A program made the position numbers and the translations under genes. From assembly GCF_003258515.1 (NCBI RefSeq), contig NZ_QGEH01000002.1:248001-312000 (forward strand): a DNA stretch of 64,000 bases, in the 5' to 3' direction. Every line of letters begins with the position of its first letter. The first letter of the stretch is position 1. Below are positions 35,946 through 44,723 of the stretch, piece by piece. Origin of the DNA: Marinobacter bohaiensis. Lineage in GTDB: Bacteria > Pseudomonadota > Gammaproteobacteria > Pseudomonadales > Oleiphilaceae. The notes beneath the pieces are model-generated. The model saw only the letters and a program-made list of their open reading frames with translations, searched no databases and had not been told where the DNA came from.

Positions 35946-35974
35946 AGTTTACCCAGCCGCAAAACACAACGCAA
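35946..35974 (-). promoter_or_regulatory. fhuF: Sigma-70 promoter of the fhuFCDB operon
   Basis: Read leftward: -35 TTGCGT (35974-35969), 17-base spacer, -10 TAAACT (35951-35946). It lies about 70 bases upstream of the fhuF start and touches the Fur box. Confidence 0.65.
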
Positions 35975-35992
35975 ATGCAAATTGATATCATT
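35974..35992 (-). promoter_or_regulatory. Fur box of the fhuFCDB operon
   Basis: Read leftward: AATGATATCAATTTGCATT, with TGATATC-A-ATTTGCA fitting the 7-1-7 Fur pattern. It abuts the -35 element. Confidence 0.65.
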
Positions 35993-36022
35993 TGGCAGCG
36001 CAATCGCCCGTGGCCGCCGCAG

Positions 36023-36051
36023 TTGCCTTGCTTCAGCGGCTCATCTAGAAT
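36023..36051 (+). promoter_or_regulatory. Sigma-70 promoter of the manganese riboswitch transcript
   Basis: -35 TTGCCT (36023-36028), 17-base spacer, -10 TAGAAT (36046-36051). Predicted start near 36058, only a few bases before the aptamer helix P1. Confidence 0.65.
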
Positions 36052-36061
36052 GCGCGCATCT

Positions 36062-36170
36062 CCAGGGGAGTAGTCTCCGCGAAGGCAAGGCCTTCCGGGT
36101 GGCGGTCAACAAACTTGAGGCACATCCTCATGGCCGCTGCGTCCCGCCCAAAGGGATTGACGAGACCTGG
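36062..36170 (+). promoter_or_regulatory. yybP-ykoY manganese riboswitch aptamer
   Basis: Helix P1 is CCAGG (36062-36066) with CCTGG (36166-36170). The two signature strands of the class are intact: GGGGAGTAG just after the 5' arm and GACGAGACCT before the 3' arm. The variable arms between them form the other helices. This class binds Mn2+ and turns on manganese exporters; the next gene is one. Found by motif reading, not by a covariance model. Confidence 0.85.
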
Positions 36171-36241
36171 GATAACGTGACCTCCGTTGGGGCGGAAGGT
36201 CGAGTTATCCCTGTGTTCTCGGAAAATCCGCCCCTACGGAG
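36170..36241 (+). promoter_or_regulatory. Riboswitch expression platform
   Basis: Two folds compete. Fold one: GGATAAC (36170-36176) with GTTATCC (36204-36210) enclosing GACCTCCG/CGGAAGGTC. Fold two: GGGGCGGA (36189-36196) with TCCGCCCC (36227-36234), ending just before the ribosome site ACGGAG (36236-36241). They share 36189-36196, so only one can form. No T tract follows, which favours control of translation over termination. Confidence 0.55.
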
Positions 36242-36246
36242 TATTC

Positions 36247-36837
36247 ATGGACGCTTTCCTCGCCTCGACATTGGCCGTGGCCATCGCCGAAATCGGTGAC
36301 AAGACCCAACTGCTGTCGCTGTTCCTGATCTGCCGCTACAGCAAACGTCTGCCGATTATCATGGGCATCGTCGTGGCCACCCTGTTGAACCATGCCCTGT
36401 CGGCGCTGCTCGGTGCCTGGCTGGCGAAGGTCATACCGGCCGACTGGCTTCCCTGGATCCTGGCCGCAAGCTTCATTGCCATCGCCCTGTGGCTGTTGAT
36501 CCCGGACAAGGACGACAGCGAGGACGCCGGCCTGCTGCGCTTCGGCGCCTTCACCGCCACCACGCTGATGTTCTTTATCGCCGAGATCGGCGACAAGACC
36601 CAGATCGCCACCGTGGTGCTGGCCGCCCGCTACGACGCCACCTCGCTGGTTATCCTCGGCACGACCGTCGGTATGCTGCTGGCCAACGTGCCGGTCATCG
36701 TCGCCGGCAAGTGGCTGATGGACCGCCTGCCACTGGCCACCGCGCGCCTGGTGGCCTGCGGCCTGTTCATCCTGCTGGGGATCATCACCCTGTGGACCGC
36801 CCTCAACGGCAGCGCCGGGGCCCTGCTGAATTACTGA
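36247..36837 (+). CDS. mneA: GDT1/TMEM165 (UPF0016) family manganese exporter
   Basis: 196 residues, six to seven membrane helices in two inverted repeats. Each repeat carries the family motif E-x-G-D-K-T: residues 15-20 (EIGDKTQLLSLFL) and 113-118 (EIGDKTQIATVVL). The acidic residues form the cation path. Bacterial members export Mn2+, and the riboswitch in front fits that. The start at 36247 has GGAG five bases upstream; the frame extends 20 codons further but through the riboswitch. A short linker with DKDDSEDAG separates the halves. Confidence 0.9.
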   Translation: MDAFLASTLAVAIAEIGDKTQLLSLFLICRYSKRLPIIMGIVVATLLNHALSALLGAWLAKVIPADWLPWILAASFIAIALWLLIPDKDDSEDAGLLRFGAFTATTLMFFIAEIGDKTQIATVVLAARYDATSLVILGTTVGMLLANVPVIVAGKWLMDRLPLATARLVACGLFILLGIITLWTALNGSAGALLNY

Positions 36838-37070
36838 ACCGTCATCCGGAAACACACGTTTGCAACACTCGTGACGGAGAAAGCGACGCGTGACTGTGGA
36901 ATAATGGCCTCTTTGTGGCCGTCGCGGGGCCTTCCGGTCGACTCGACCGATGACCCGCAACCGGTTTATCCGAAGGCAGTGCAGGCCGGCGCCCCGACAG
37001 GGACTGTGTTGGCCCCCGGGCCTGCCCGATGGTTTAATAACACGGACGTCCGTCCCAAGGATATTCAGTG

Positions 37071-38030
37071 ATGCATTTTCTCAGACAGGGCCTGATCGCG
37101 GCTTCGATCCTGCTGATGAACTCCGTCGCCCTGGCGGATCAGCCGGTCATGCCGATCAAGGGCGACCTCATCGGTCAGCTGCAAACCATGACCACCCGCT
37201 ATGAGGACACCTTCGCCGACATCGGCACCCGCACCAGCATCGGCTACCTGGAGCTGGTCCATGCCAACCCCGGCGTTGACCCCTGGCTGCCCGGTGACGG
37301 CACGCACATCACCCTGCCCGAGCAGCACGTCCTGCCGGATGCGCCACGCGAAGGCATTGTCATCAACCTGGCGGAATTCCGGCTCTATTACTACACCGAC
37401 GGCGGCGTTCGCAGCTACCCGGTGGGCGTGGGCACCGAACAGAACCCGTCGCCGCTGACCGAGGCGTCCGTCACCATGCGCCTGGAATCGCCCGCCTGGT
37501 ATCCGCCGGAAAGCGTACGCGCCGAATACGCCGCCGATGGTGAGGAACTGCCGCGCATGATCCCGCCCGGCCCGGAGAATCCGCTGGGCCCTTACGCTCT
37601 CAAGTTGAGCGCCAAGGGCTACCTGATCCACGGCACCAACAAGAAGTTCGGCATCGGCATGCAGGTCAGCCACGGCTGCGTGCGCATGTACAACCAGGAC
37701 ATCTCCGACCTGGTGTACCAGGTGCCCAAGGGCACGCCGGTGCGCTTCGTCAAGCAGCCGGTCAAGGTGGGCATGAGCGGCAACGAAGTCTGGCTGGAAA
37801 TCCATCGGCCCAAGGAAGAGATGGATGACGCCACCCGCGACCAGCTGTGGAAGCAGGTGATGGCCCGGATGGACGCCCTCATGGAACAGCACCCGGGCAT
37901 TGAGTTCCAGCGCCAGGCGGTGGAGCTGGCCATCGACCAGGCGGACGGCATTCCCCGCCTGGTGGGCGAACAGGTGCACCAGGTGGCCAAGGCCCACGCA
38001 GAAGGCGAAGACGCCGCCGAGTCGCTCTGA
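37071..38030 (+). CDS. L,D-transpeptidase (YkuD/ErfK family), LysM-like N-terminus
   Basis: 319 residues. Signal peptide MHFLRQGLIAASILLMNSVALA, then a LysM-like segment (ELVHANPGVDPWLPGDGTHITLP) that binds glycan, and the YkuD catalytic domain with GYLIHGTN and SHGCVRMYNQD, where Cys203 is the nucleophile. It makes 3-3 cross-links or attaches lipoproteins to peptidoglycan in the periplasm. The tail after 280 (QAVELAIDQADGIPRLVGEQVHQVAKAHAEG) is unusual and probably helical. A GTG directly before the ATG is an equally spaced alternative start. Confidence 0.9.
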   Translation: MHFLRQGLIAASILLMNSVALADQPVMPIKGDLIGQLQTMTTRYEDTFADIGTRTSIGYLELVHANPGVDPWLPGDGTHITLPEQHVLPDAPREGIVINLAEFRLYYYTDGGVRSYPVGVGTEQNPSPLTEASVTMRLESPAWYPPESVRAEYAADGEELPRMIPPGPENPLGPYALKLSAKGYLIHGTNKKFGIGMQVSHGCVRMYNQDISDLVYQVPKGTPVRFVKQPVKVGMSGNEVWLEIHRPKEEMDDATRDQLWKQVMARMDALMEQHPGIEFQRQAVELAIDQADGIPRLVGEQVHQVAKAHAEGEDAAESL

Positions 38031-38316
38031 TCCCTGCCGGCGCTCGCCCCTGAGCGCCGATCACGCCAGCGCCCTGCCGCCTTCGGCACGGCGTTCCCCG
38101 GGGCACCGGCCGGTGCCCGCCATGCCTCACGCAACCACGCCCCTGGACTGGCCCTGAACGCGATTCGGGTTCATGATGAAAGGGTTAGCGGACGTGCTGT
38201 GATTCATCCGGATGTTCCTTCCGGGCGCTTCTTCCGGTGATAGAAACCTGCGCGACGTCCGTATGCATTCGGGACAAGCCGATTGACCACCCGTCTGCGT
38301 GACAGGAGTGTGGCCC

Positions 38317-39762
38317 ATGACGTGGATCCGCCAACACAGACCCCGCAAGCTGGTGCCCGGCATCAGCCTGTTGCTGATCATCCTGGGCATGACCATCGCC
38401 CTGGCCGACGCCGCGGACGAATCCGCCGACGCCGGCGGCACCGCCGTGGTGCTGACCATCGACGGTGCCATCGGCCCGGCCACCCTTGACTATGTGGAGC
38501 GCGGCCTGGATCACGCCCGCGACAGCAACGCTCGCCTGGTGGTTATTACCATGGACACCCCCGGCGGGCTGATGTCGTCCATGCGCAGCCTGATCAAGTC
38601 GATTCTGGCCTCGCCGATCCCGGTGGCCACCTACGTCTCGCCACCGGGCGCCCGCGCCGCCAGTGCCGGCACCTACATTCTCTACGGCAGCCACATCGCC
38701 GCCATGGCGCCGGCCACTCACCTGGGTTCGGCCACGCCGGTGCAGCTTGGCGGCGTCCCCGGACAATCCGATGAGCAGGACGCGCCATCCAGCCCATCCG
38801 GCGAGGACACCGACCAGACCGAGCAGGAATCGGCGCCGTCCGGCGACGGCAGCGCCATGGAGCGCAAGGTGCTGGAGGACGCCGTGGCCTACATCCGCGG
38901 CCTCGCCGACCGCCACGGGCGCAACGCCGACTGGGCCGAGCGGGCGGTGCGCGAGGCGGTCAACCTCAACGCCGAGGACGCCCTGGCGCAGAACGTGATC
39001 GATATCGTCGCCGAGGACGTGCCCGACCTGCTGAACCAGATGAATGGCCGCAGCGTGGTGATGAGCGGCGGCGAACGCACCCTCAACACCGCCAACCTGA
39101 CCCTGGAGCGCATCGATCCGGACTGGCGCACGCGGCTGCTGTCGGTGCTCACCGATCCCAACGTGGCCTATTTCCTGATGATCATCGGCTTCTACGGCAT
39201 CATCTTCGAGCTGGCCAATCCGGGCAGTCTGGTGCCTGGCGTGATCGGCGCCATCTGTCTGCTGCTGGCGCTGTTTGCCTTCCAGGTGCTGTCGGTGAAC
39301 TACGCGGGGCTGGCGCTGATTCTGCTGGGGCTGGCGTTCATCGTCGCCGAGGCCTTCATGCCCAGCTTCGGCATATTGGGGCTGGGCGGGCTGATCGCCT
39401 TTGTGGTGGGGTCGGTGATCCTGATGGACGGCACCAACCAGGCGATCTCGTTACCGGTGATTGGCGGCACCGCCGCGGTGGCCGGTGGTTTCCTGCTGTG
39501 GGTGGTGACCCGTTTCGTCGGGCTGCGCCGGCGCCAGGTGGTCAGCGGCGTGGAACAGATGGAAGGTGAACAGGGTGTGGCGCTGGACAGTTTCGCCCGG
39601 GACGACGATCTTTACAGAGGCCATGTGCGCCTCAACGGGGAGCGCTGGAACGCCACCAGCCCCTCCGAGATCCACAAGGACGAGCCGGTCCGCGTGACCC
39701 GGATCGACGGCCTCACCGCCCGGGTCGAACGCGGCGATGAACCGGACGATTCAACCCACTGA
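38317..39762 (+). CDS. nfeD: NfeD-family membrane serine protease
   Basis: 481 residues from ATG 38317 (AGGAG nine bases upstream). An N-terminal hydrophobic signal leads into a ClpP-like protease domain (VVITMDTPGGLMSSMRSL; catalytic Ser116 in GARAASAGTY, with a downstream Lys as base). An acidic, low-complexity insert lies near 145-180 (SDEQDAPSSPSGEDTDQ). About five membrane helices follow (250-410), then a soluble NfeD OB domain to the end. Long-form NfeD proteins cleave stomatin-type membrane scaffolds; the gene just downstream encodes such a slipin, the usual operon partner. Confidence 0.9.
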   Translation: MTWIRQHRPRKLVPGISLLLIILGMTIALADAADESADAGGTAVVLTIDGAIGPATLDYVERGLDHARDSNARLVVITMDTPGGLMSSMRSLIKSILASPIPVATYVSPPGARAASAGTYILYGSHIAAMAPATHLGSATPVQLGGVPGQSDEQDAPSSPSGEDTDQTEQESAPSGDGSAMERKVLEDAVAYIRGLADRHGRNADWAERAVREAVNLNAEDALAQNVIDIVAEDVPDLLNQMNGRSVVMSGGERTLNTANLTLERIDPDWRTRLLSVLTDPNVAYFLMIIGFYGIIFELANPGSLVPGVIGAICLLLALFAFQVLSVNYAGLALILLGLAFIVAEAFMPSFGILGLGGLIAFVVGSVILMDGTNQAISLPVIGGTAAVAGGFLLWVVTRFVGLRRRQVVSGVEQMEGEQGVALDSFARDDDLYRGHVRLNGERWNATSPSEIHKDEPVRVTRIDGLTARVERGDEPDDSTH

Positions 39763-39801
39763 CACGCGAGATGAACACCGTTCAAGACGGGGAGGAAGGT
39801 T

Positions 39802-40581
39802 ATGCTGGGTAGTCTGATACCGTATATCGCGCCAACCGTTCTGATTCTGCTGATCCTGGGCGCCGCCATCCGCATCATTCCGGAGTACGAACGCGGCGTG
39901 GTGTTCTTCCTGGGGCGCTTTCAGGGCGTCAAGGGACCGGGGCTGATCATCGTGATTCCCGGCATCCAGCAACTGATCCGGGTGGATCTGCGGGTGATTA
40001 CGCTGGACGTGCCCAGCCAGGACGTCATCTCCAAGGACAACGTCACGGTCAAGGTCAACGCGGTGCTGTATTTCCGGGTGGTGGATCCGGAGAAAGCCAT
40101 CATCCGGGTGGAAAACTACGGCACCGCCACCAGCCAGCTGGCGCAGACCACGCTGCGGTCGGTGATGGGCAAGCACGATCTCGATGAGATGCTGACCGAG
40201 CGGGACAAGATCAACGCGGACATCCAGGAGATCATCGATACCCAGACCGAGGAATGGGGCATCAAGGTCGCCAACGTGGAGATCAAGCACGTGGATCTGG
40301 ACGAGTCGATGATTCGCGCCATTGCGCGTCAGGCGGAAGCCGAGCGGGAACGCCGGGCCAAGGTGATCCACGCCGAGGGCGAGCTGCAGGCCTCGGAGAA
40401 ACTGGTCGAGGCGGCCAACGTCATGTCACGCAATTCCGCGGCGCTGCAGTTGCGCTATCTGCAGACCCTGTCCGACATGAGCACCAACAACAGCTCCACC
40501 ATCGTGTTCCCGCTGCCGATGGACATCATGGAAAGCTTTGGCAAGCGCGGCAAACCGTCGAACGACGACACGCCCAACTGA
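39802..40581 (+). CDS. Slipin (stomatin/SPFH-domain) membrane scaffold protein
   Basis: 259 residues. One N-terminal hairpin membrane anchor ([23 protein letters not shown]) and a Band-7/SPFH domain: [29 protein letters not shown], then [33 protein letters not shown]. It ends in a coiled-coil segment ([29 protein letters not shown]). Slipins oligomerise on the inner membrane and organise microdomains; NfeD upstream is the partner protease. GGGGAGGAAGG precedes the start. The gene ends at a strong two-way terminator. Confidence 0.93.
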   Translation: MLGSLIPYIAPTVLILLILGAAIRIIPEYERGVVFFLGRFQGVKGPGLIIVIPGIQQLIRVDLRVITLDVPSQDVISKDNVTVKVNAVLYFRVVDPEKAIIRVENYGTATSQLAQTTLRSVMGKHDLDEMLTERDKINADIQEIIDTQTEEWGIKVANVEIKHVDLDESMIRAIARQAEAERERRAKVIHAEGELQASEKLVEAANVMSRNSAALQLRYLQTLSDMSTNNSSTIVFPLPMDIMESFGKRGKPSNDDTPN

Positions 40582-40609
40582 ACCTCACCTTTCCGGCAGA
40601 CACAAAAAA

Positions 40610-40634
40610 GGCCGGCAGTGCCGGCCCTTTTGTG
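40610..40634. terminator. Bidirectional terminator between slipin and lipoprotein genes
   Basis: Stem GGCCGGC (40610-40616) and GCCGGCC (40620-40626), three-base loop, flanked by CACAAAAAA on the left and CTTTTGTG on the right, so a T tract follows on either strand. Confidence 0.92.
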
Positions 40635-40649
40635 CATCGTCGGAGCGTC

Positions 40650-40928
40650 TTACTTCATGCTCGACTTCTGCAGCATACGCTTGGCGCGCTCGTTTGCTTC
40701 TTCAGCAGACTCTTGCGCTTCCATGGCGGCGGCCATGGCTTCTTCTGCTTTCTCGTAGGCAGCGTTAGCGCGGCTCTGAGCGGAGTTCGCGGTGCTCAGT
40801 GCGTTGCTGGCAGTCTGCTCTGCAGAGTTGGCAGTTGCTGCGGCGTCATCAATTGCTTGCTGGTTGCTGGCACAGCCAGCAGTCAGAGCGGTGGCCAGTG
40901 CAAAACCTGCGATCATCAACTTACGCAT
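40650..40928 (-). CDS. Lpp/OprI-like alanine-zipper outer-membrane lipoprotein
   Basis: 92 residues from ATG 40928, preferred over 40934 because AAGGGG stands at proper distance. Lipobox LTAGC with acylated Cys19; then an alanine-rich heptad coiled coil ([36 protein letters not shown]) and the end [15 protein letters not shown], near-identical in style to Pseudomonas OprI. The C-terminal lysine is the residue that L,D-transpeptidases join to peptidoglycan in Lpp. An L,D-transpeptidase gene lies 200 bases upstream on the same strand. Confidence 0.92.
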   Translation of the reverse strand: MRKLMIAGFALATALTAGCASNQQAIDDAAATANSAEQTASNALSTANSAQSRANAAYEKAEEAMAAAMEAQESAEEANERAKRMLQKSSMK

Positions 40929-41134
40929 TCTCATTACCCCTTATTGGTGGTTATTGCTTCCTATGACTGCAGAAGTCTATGGAACGAACTCCCTGTCTGT
41001 TCCGCAGTGATGGACAAACCGACGTCCAGTTCGCCATTAGCAGTGTAGAACACCGCCTTACGAATAGAGAACTATAGATCAGGATCTTACGTTAGCCAAT
41101 TACCGGTTCGTAACACGTACGTTAAAGTGACGCG

Positions 41135-41692
41135 TCAGGGGAGGATACGGATTGGTGTGCCGTCCGGGACCAGCTTCCAGATCTGGTCCATGGCCTCGTT
41201 GCTGACCGCGATGCAGCCGTCGGTCCAGTCGAGGCCGGCGTAGGCAAACGCCATGTCGCCGACATCGTTGGGCAGGCCGTGGATCATGATCTGGCCGCCG
41301 GGGTCGAGGCCCCAGGCCGAAGCCAGCTCGCGGTCACGGTCGTTGGGGTAGGAGATGTGGATGGACTTGTAGTACTGGCTGCCGGGGTTGCGCCAGTCCA
41401 GGGTGTACTCGCCTTCGGGGGTGCGCTCGTCGCCCTCGAACAACTTGTGCCCTTCCGGATTGTCGCCCAGGGAAATGCGGTAGGAGTGGACGGGCTGGCC
41501 GTCGGCCATCAGATCCAGGCGACGCTTGGCCTTGTGCACCACGACCCGATCCACACGCAGGGCCTGCTGCTGACCGGGCATGGTTTCAGGATAGGCCGCC
41601 GGCGCCATCGCCAGATTACCGGCGGCGACAGACACCGTCGGCAGGCACAATAAACTCCACAGCGCGGCAAGCGCCAAACGTCGGAAAAGCAT
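41135..41692 (-). CDS. L,D-transpeptidase family protein
   Basis: 185 residues. Signal peptide MLFRRLALAALWSLLCLPTVSVA, then a minimal YkuD domain: VDRVVVHKAKRRLDLMADG, GDERTPEGEYTLDWRNPGSQYYKS, IMIHGLPN with His138, and the nucleophile in WTDGCIAVSNEAMD at Cys160. This is the short YafK-like form, which in E. coli has been linked to removing rather than adding Lpp; which way this one works cannot be read. Its neighbour is the Lpp-like lipoprotein gene. Confidence 0.9.
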   Translation of the reverse strand: MLFRRLALAALWSLLCLPTVSVAAGNLAMAPAAYPETMPGQQQALRVDRVVVHKAKRRLDLMADGQPVHSYRISLGDNPEGHKLFEGDERTPEGEYTLDWRNPGSQYYKSIHISYPNDRDRELASAWGLDPGGQIMIHGLPNDVGDMAFAYAGLDWTDGCIAVSNEAMDQIWKLVPDGTPIRILP

Positions 41693-41842
41693 AGAAAACC
41701 AGTAGATTGCTGAAAGTTAATGCCCCTTATATAGCACAGCCTCCGGGGCCATTCGACTTCCAATCGTTACGCTGCGATGTGTGCAGGTTTCAATCTGCGA
41801 CCCGTTGTCGCTATCGCCGACACATTCCCGCCGTCGCCCCTT

Positions 41843-42838
41843 CTAATCCCCGGAAGCAGACACAACGCTATCACGCAGGCGGCGCTCCCAACAGGTCGCG
41901 TCCAGCGGCCGGTCCGCAATCAGCTCAATCCGGGCCATGGTCTGCTCGCGGATCGGATAGGTCGCCAGGTCGCCTTCCTGGCCATTGACCGCCTGCCAGC
42001 CGGACGGGGTGTGCACCACGGCCTTGACCCGTCGCAGATCGGCGCTCCCCAGCGCGCGATAGAGCCTGTCGGTCTGGAACAACGTGGCAGCCGGCAGCGC
42101 CCAGCCCAGACTGGCATAGCCCTGGCCCCGGTTTTCCCGGCACACCCACTGCCCCGAGGCGACCGAGAACGCCAGGTCGTCGAAAGTCGGTAACGCCTCC
42201 TTGATCATGGCGTCGTGGGCATGGGGATCGGCAAACGTCGCCGTCCCGCCTGGCCCGTCGAGCCAGCCCAGCGGCAGCTGACCCTGCCTGATCGTCCCGA
42301 ACCGCTGTTTGGCCGGCTGCTGCGCTTGCGACCAGGCCCAGAAACCGGCCAGCTGGTCGTCGCTGCACAGGTCGGCCTTGCTGGCCACCAGCACGTCGGC
42401 GGCCGCCACCTGGTCTCGGAAATTGATGTTGTCACGCACTCGCGCTTCCTCAAGGCGGCGGGGATCCACCAGCGTCACCGAGGCGCGGAGATCCAGCACG
42501 TCCCGATAGAACTCGCCACGCAGGGTCGACAGCACCCGCGCCGGATGCCCCAGCCCGGTGGGTTCGATCAACAGGCGGTCGGGGCGCGCTTCCCGGATCA
42601 GCATGTTCAGCCCCATCTGCATGGGCAGGCCGGCGGCACAACACATGCAACCGCCCGGTACCTCGCGCACGAACGCCCCGCTGTCGCGCAGCAGGGCGCC
42701 GTCGATGCCGACTTCGCCAAATTCGTTGACCAGAACGGCCCAGCGCTCGTCCGCCGGCTTCTGCGTCAGCAGATGGCGGATAGCGGTGGTCTTACCGGCG
42801 CCGAGAAAACCGAGGATCAGGTGGGTGGGAATCGCCAT
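41843..42838 (-). CDS. COG0523 (CobW-like) GTPase, probable zinc metallochaperone
   Basis: 331 residues. G-domain with Walker A GFLGAGKTT from Gly10, the hallmark metal motif GCMCC at 63-67, LLIEPTGLGHPA and the guanine-specificity SKAD. The C-terminal CobW domain (TLFQTDRLYRALGSADLRRVKAVVHT) is shorter than usual. No His-rich linker is present. A Zur-type palindrome directly upstream marks it as the zinc-limitation subgroup (YeiR/ZigA-like), thought to deliver zinc to key enzymes under starvation. Single gene. Confidence 0.88.
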   Translation of the reverse strand: MAIPTHLILGFLGAGKTTAIRHLLTQKPADERWAVLVNEFGEVGIDGALLRDSGAFVREVPGGCMCCAAGLPMQMGLNMLIREARPDRLLIEPTGLGHPARVLSTLRGEFYRDVLDLRASVTLVDPRRLEEARVRDNINFRDQVAAADVLVASKADLCSDDQLAGFWAWSQAQQPAKQRFGTIRQGQLPLGWLDGPGGTATFADPHAHDAMIKEALPTFDDLAFSVASGQWVCRENRGQGYASLGWALPAATLFQTDRLYRALGSADLRRVKAVVHTPSGWQAVNGQEGDLATYPIREQTMARIELIADRPLDATCWERRLRDSVVSASGD

Positions 42839-42851
42839 GGCACAACCTAAA

Positions 42852-42865
42852 TACGTTATAACGTA
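42852..42865 (-). promoter_or_regulatory. Zur-type operator before the COG0523 gene
   Basis: Perfect 14-base palindrome TACGTTATAACGTA carrying the GTTATAAC core of gammaproteobacterial Zur sites, 14 bases upstream of the start codon. Confidence 0.7.
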
Positions 42866-42917
42866 ACCATATTATCACGATGCCCGTGGGCGGAACGACG
42901 CCACACCGGCGCGGGGA

Positions 42918-44651
42918 TCAGAAACCCGGTGTGGTTTTGTGGCCGTCGTCGACCTTCAGGCCCACCTGGGTAACGCGATCGGCCTCGGTGGCCCGCGCCA
43001 CCAGCGTGACCGGGCCCAGTCTGACCTGGTCGCCCACCACCGGATGGCCCTTGGTGCGACGTGCGAAGCAGTCCGCCAGGGACAGGTCCGGTGGCAGCTC
43101 GTCGAACTCGATGCCGTAGACCTGCTCCACATCCCCCAGCAGCGCGTCGCCGTTGAGCACGAAGTCGCCGAAGAAGGCCCGCTCCATCAGGTAACGCGGC
43201 GGCTCCCGCCCGCTCAGGGTCTGGCCCAACTGGGTGAGGCTGTCGGACAGGGCGAACACCGCCAGCACGTCACCCTGGCGCACTTCGGTATCGGGCGCCG
43301 GCGACAGGCACTGGCGCTCCCGGAAGATGCCGGCCACCGCGGCGCGTTCAGGCAACTGGAGCCGGCGCAGCGGGCGCGGATCGGCCCAGCGGTCGCCGCG
43401 CAGGGGGAACAGCATCAGCTCGTGATCACCGGCCGCCGGTACGTCCAGCGGCAGGCGCCGGTAGGGTTCCTCCGGCGCCGGGACCTCCAGCCGCAGCCAG
43501 CGCGCCGCACGGGCCAGGGAGCTGCCCTGGACCAACAGGGACACCAGCACCACGAAGAAGGCGATGTTGAAGATCAGGGGCGCCTCGGGCAGGCCCGCCA
43601 TCATCGGGAACAACGCCAGCACGATGGGCACCGCGCCGCGCAACCCGACCCAGCTGATGAAGGTCAGCTCACGGCGATTGAAGCTGAACGGCCAGAGGGT
43701 GGCGAACACCGCCAGCGGCCGCGCCAGCAGGATCAGGACCAGCGACAGCACCAGGGCGCCACCGGCCAGCGGCATGAGCTGGCTGGGATTCACCAGCAGC
43801 CCGAGGATCAGGAACAGGCTCATCTGCGCCAGCCAGGCCAGGCCGTCGTGCACCTGCAGGATCATCGGCATCATCCGCACCGAGCGATTGCCCAGCACCA
43901 CACCGGCCAAGTAGATGGCCAGGAAACCGCTGCCCGAGAGCAGGTTCGTCACCGAGAACAGTACGATCCCTGCGGCCACCACCAGCAGCGGATAGAGCGC
44001 CGGCATCAGGCGCACCCAGTTGACCAGCCAAACCATCAGGCGGCCGCCGACCAGCCCCATGACCGCGCCAATACCGAACTGTTCGATCAACAGCCAGAAG
44101 CTGCCCATCAGCCCGGACTCCTCCCGGGTCAGTAGCGCCAGCAGGGCCAGGGTGAGGAAGATCGCCATGGGATCGTTGCTACCCGACTCGATTTCCAGGG
44201 TCGCGCCCACCCGCTCATTCAGGTGCAGACCGCGCCCCTGCAGCAGCGAAAACACCGCGGCGGCGTCGGTGGAGGAGATAATGGCGCCCATCAGCAGCGC
44301 CGCCAGCCAGGGCAAGCCGAACAGCCAGTGCGCCGCCACCGCGGCGATACCGGCGGTCAGCAAGACGCCAACGGAGGCCAGCAGCAGGGCGGGCTTGAGG
44401 CCCACGCGGAAGGTTTCGGCCCGGGTGCGCATCCCGCCGTCCAGCAGGATCACCGCCAGGGCCAGGTTGCCAACCACGAAGGTCAGCTCGAAATCGTCGA
44501 AGCGGATCCCCCCGGGCCCGTCTTCCCCCATCAACATCCCGACGCCGAGGAAGATGAGAAGAACGGGCATGCCCAGCCGGCTGGACAGGGGGCTCAGAAG
44601 GATGCTGATCACCAGCATCAGGGCGCCAATCAGGGTGAGGGTCGGGTCCAT
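42918..44651 (-). CDS. nhaP2: Potassium/proton antiporter, CPA1 NhaP2/CvrA type
   Basis: 577 residues from ATG 44651 (GGAGA upstream; ATG 44666 is possible). About 12-13 membrane helices with the Na+/H+ exchanger core (GGMRTRAETFRVG, GAIISSTDAAAVFSLL with the ion-binding Asp pair, LEIESGSNDPMAIFLTL). The cytoplasmic tail from about 400 has a TrkA-C-like regulatory domain (EVRQGDVLAVFALSDSLTQLGQTL) and a CorC/HlyC-like end domain. NhaP2 antiporters expel K+ in exchange for H+. Stands alone. Confidence 0.92.
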   Translation of the reverse strand: MDPTLTLIGALMLVISILLSPLSSRLGMPVLLIFLGVGMLMGEDGPGGIRFDDFELTFVVGNLALAVILLDGGMRTRAETFRVGLKPALLLASVGVLLTAGIAAVAAHWLFGLPWLAALLMGAIISSTDAAAVFSLLQGRGLHLNERVGATLEIESGSNDPMAIFLTLALLALLTREESGLMGSFWLLIEQFGIGAVMGLVGGRLMVWLVNWVRLMPALYPLLVVAAGIVLFSVTNLLSGSGFLAIYLAGVVLGNRSVRMMPMILQVHDGLAWLAQMSLFLILGLLVNPSQLMPLAGGALVLSLVLILLARPLAVFATLWPFSFNRRELTFISWVGLRGAVPIVLALFPMMAGLPEAPLIFNIAFFVVLVSLLVQGSSLARAARWLRLEVPAPEEPYRRLPLDVPAAGDHELMLFPLRGDRWADPRPLRRLQLPERAAVAGIFRERQCLSPAPDTEVRQGDVLAVFALSDSLTQLGQTLSGREPPRYLMERAFFGDFVLNGDALLGDVEQVYGIEFDELPPDLSLADCFARRTKGHPVVGDQVRLGPVTLVARATEADRVTQVGLKVDDGHKTTPGF

Positions 44652-44723
44652 GCTATCTCCATCCAATCCCCGGCATCATATCAGGTCCGGCTTCTCAGAA
44701 TGAACGGAGGATCGTCGCAGTAC

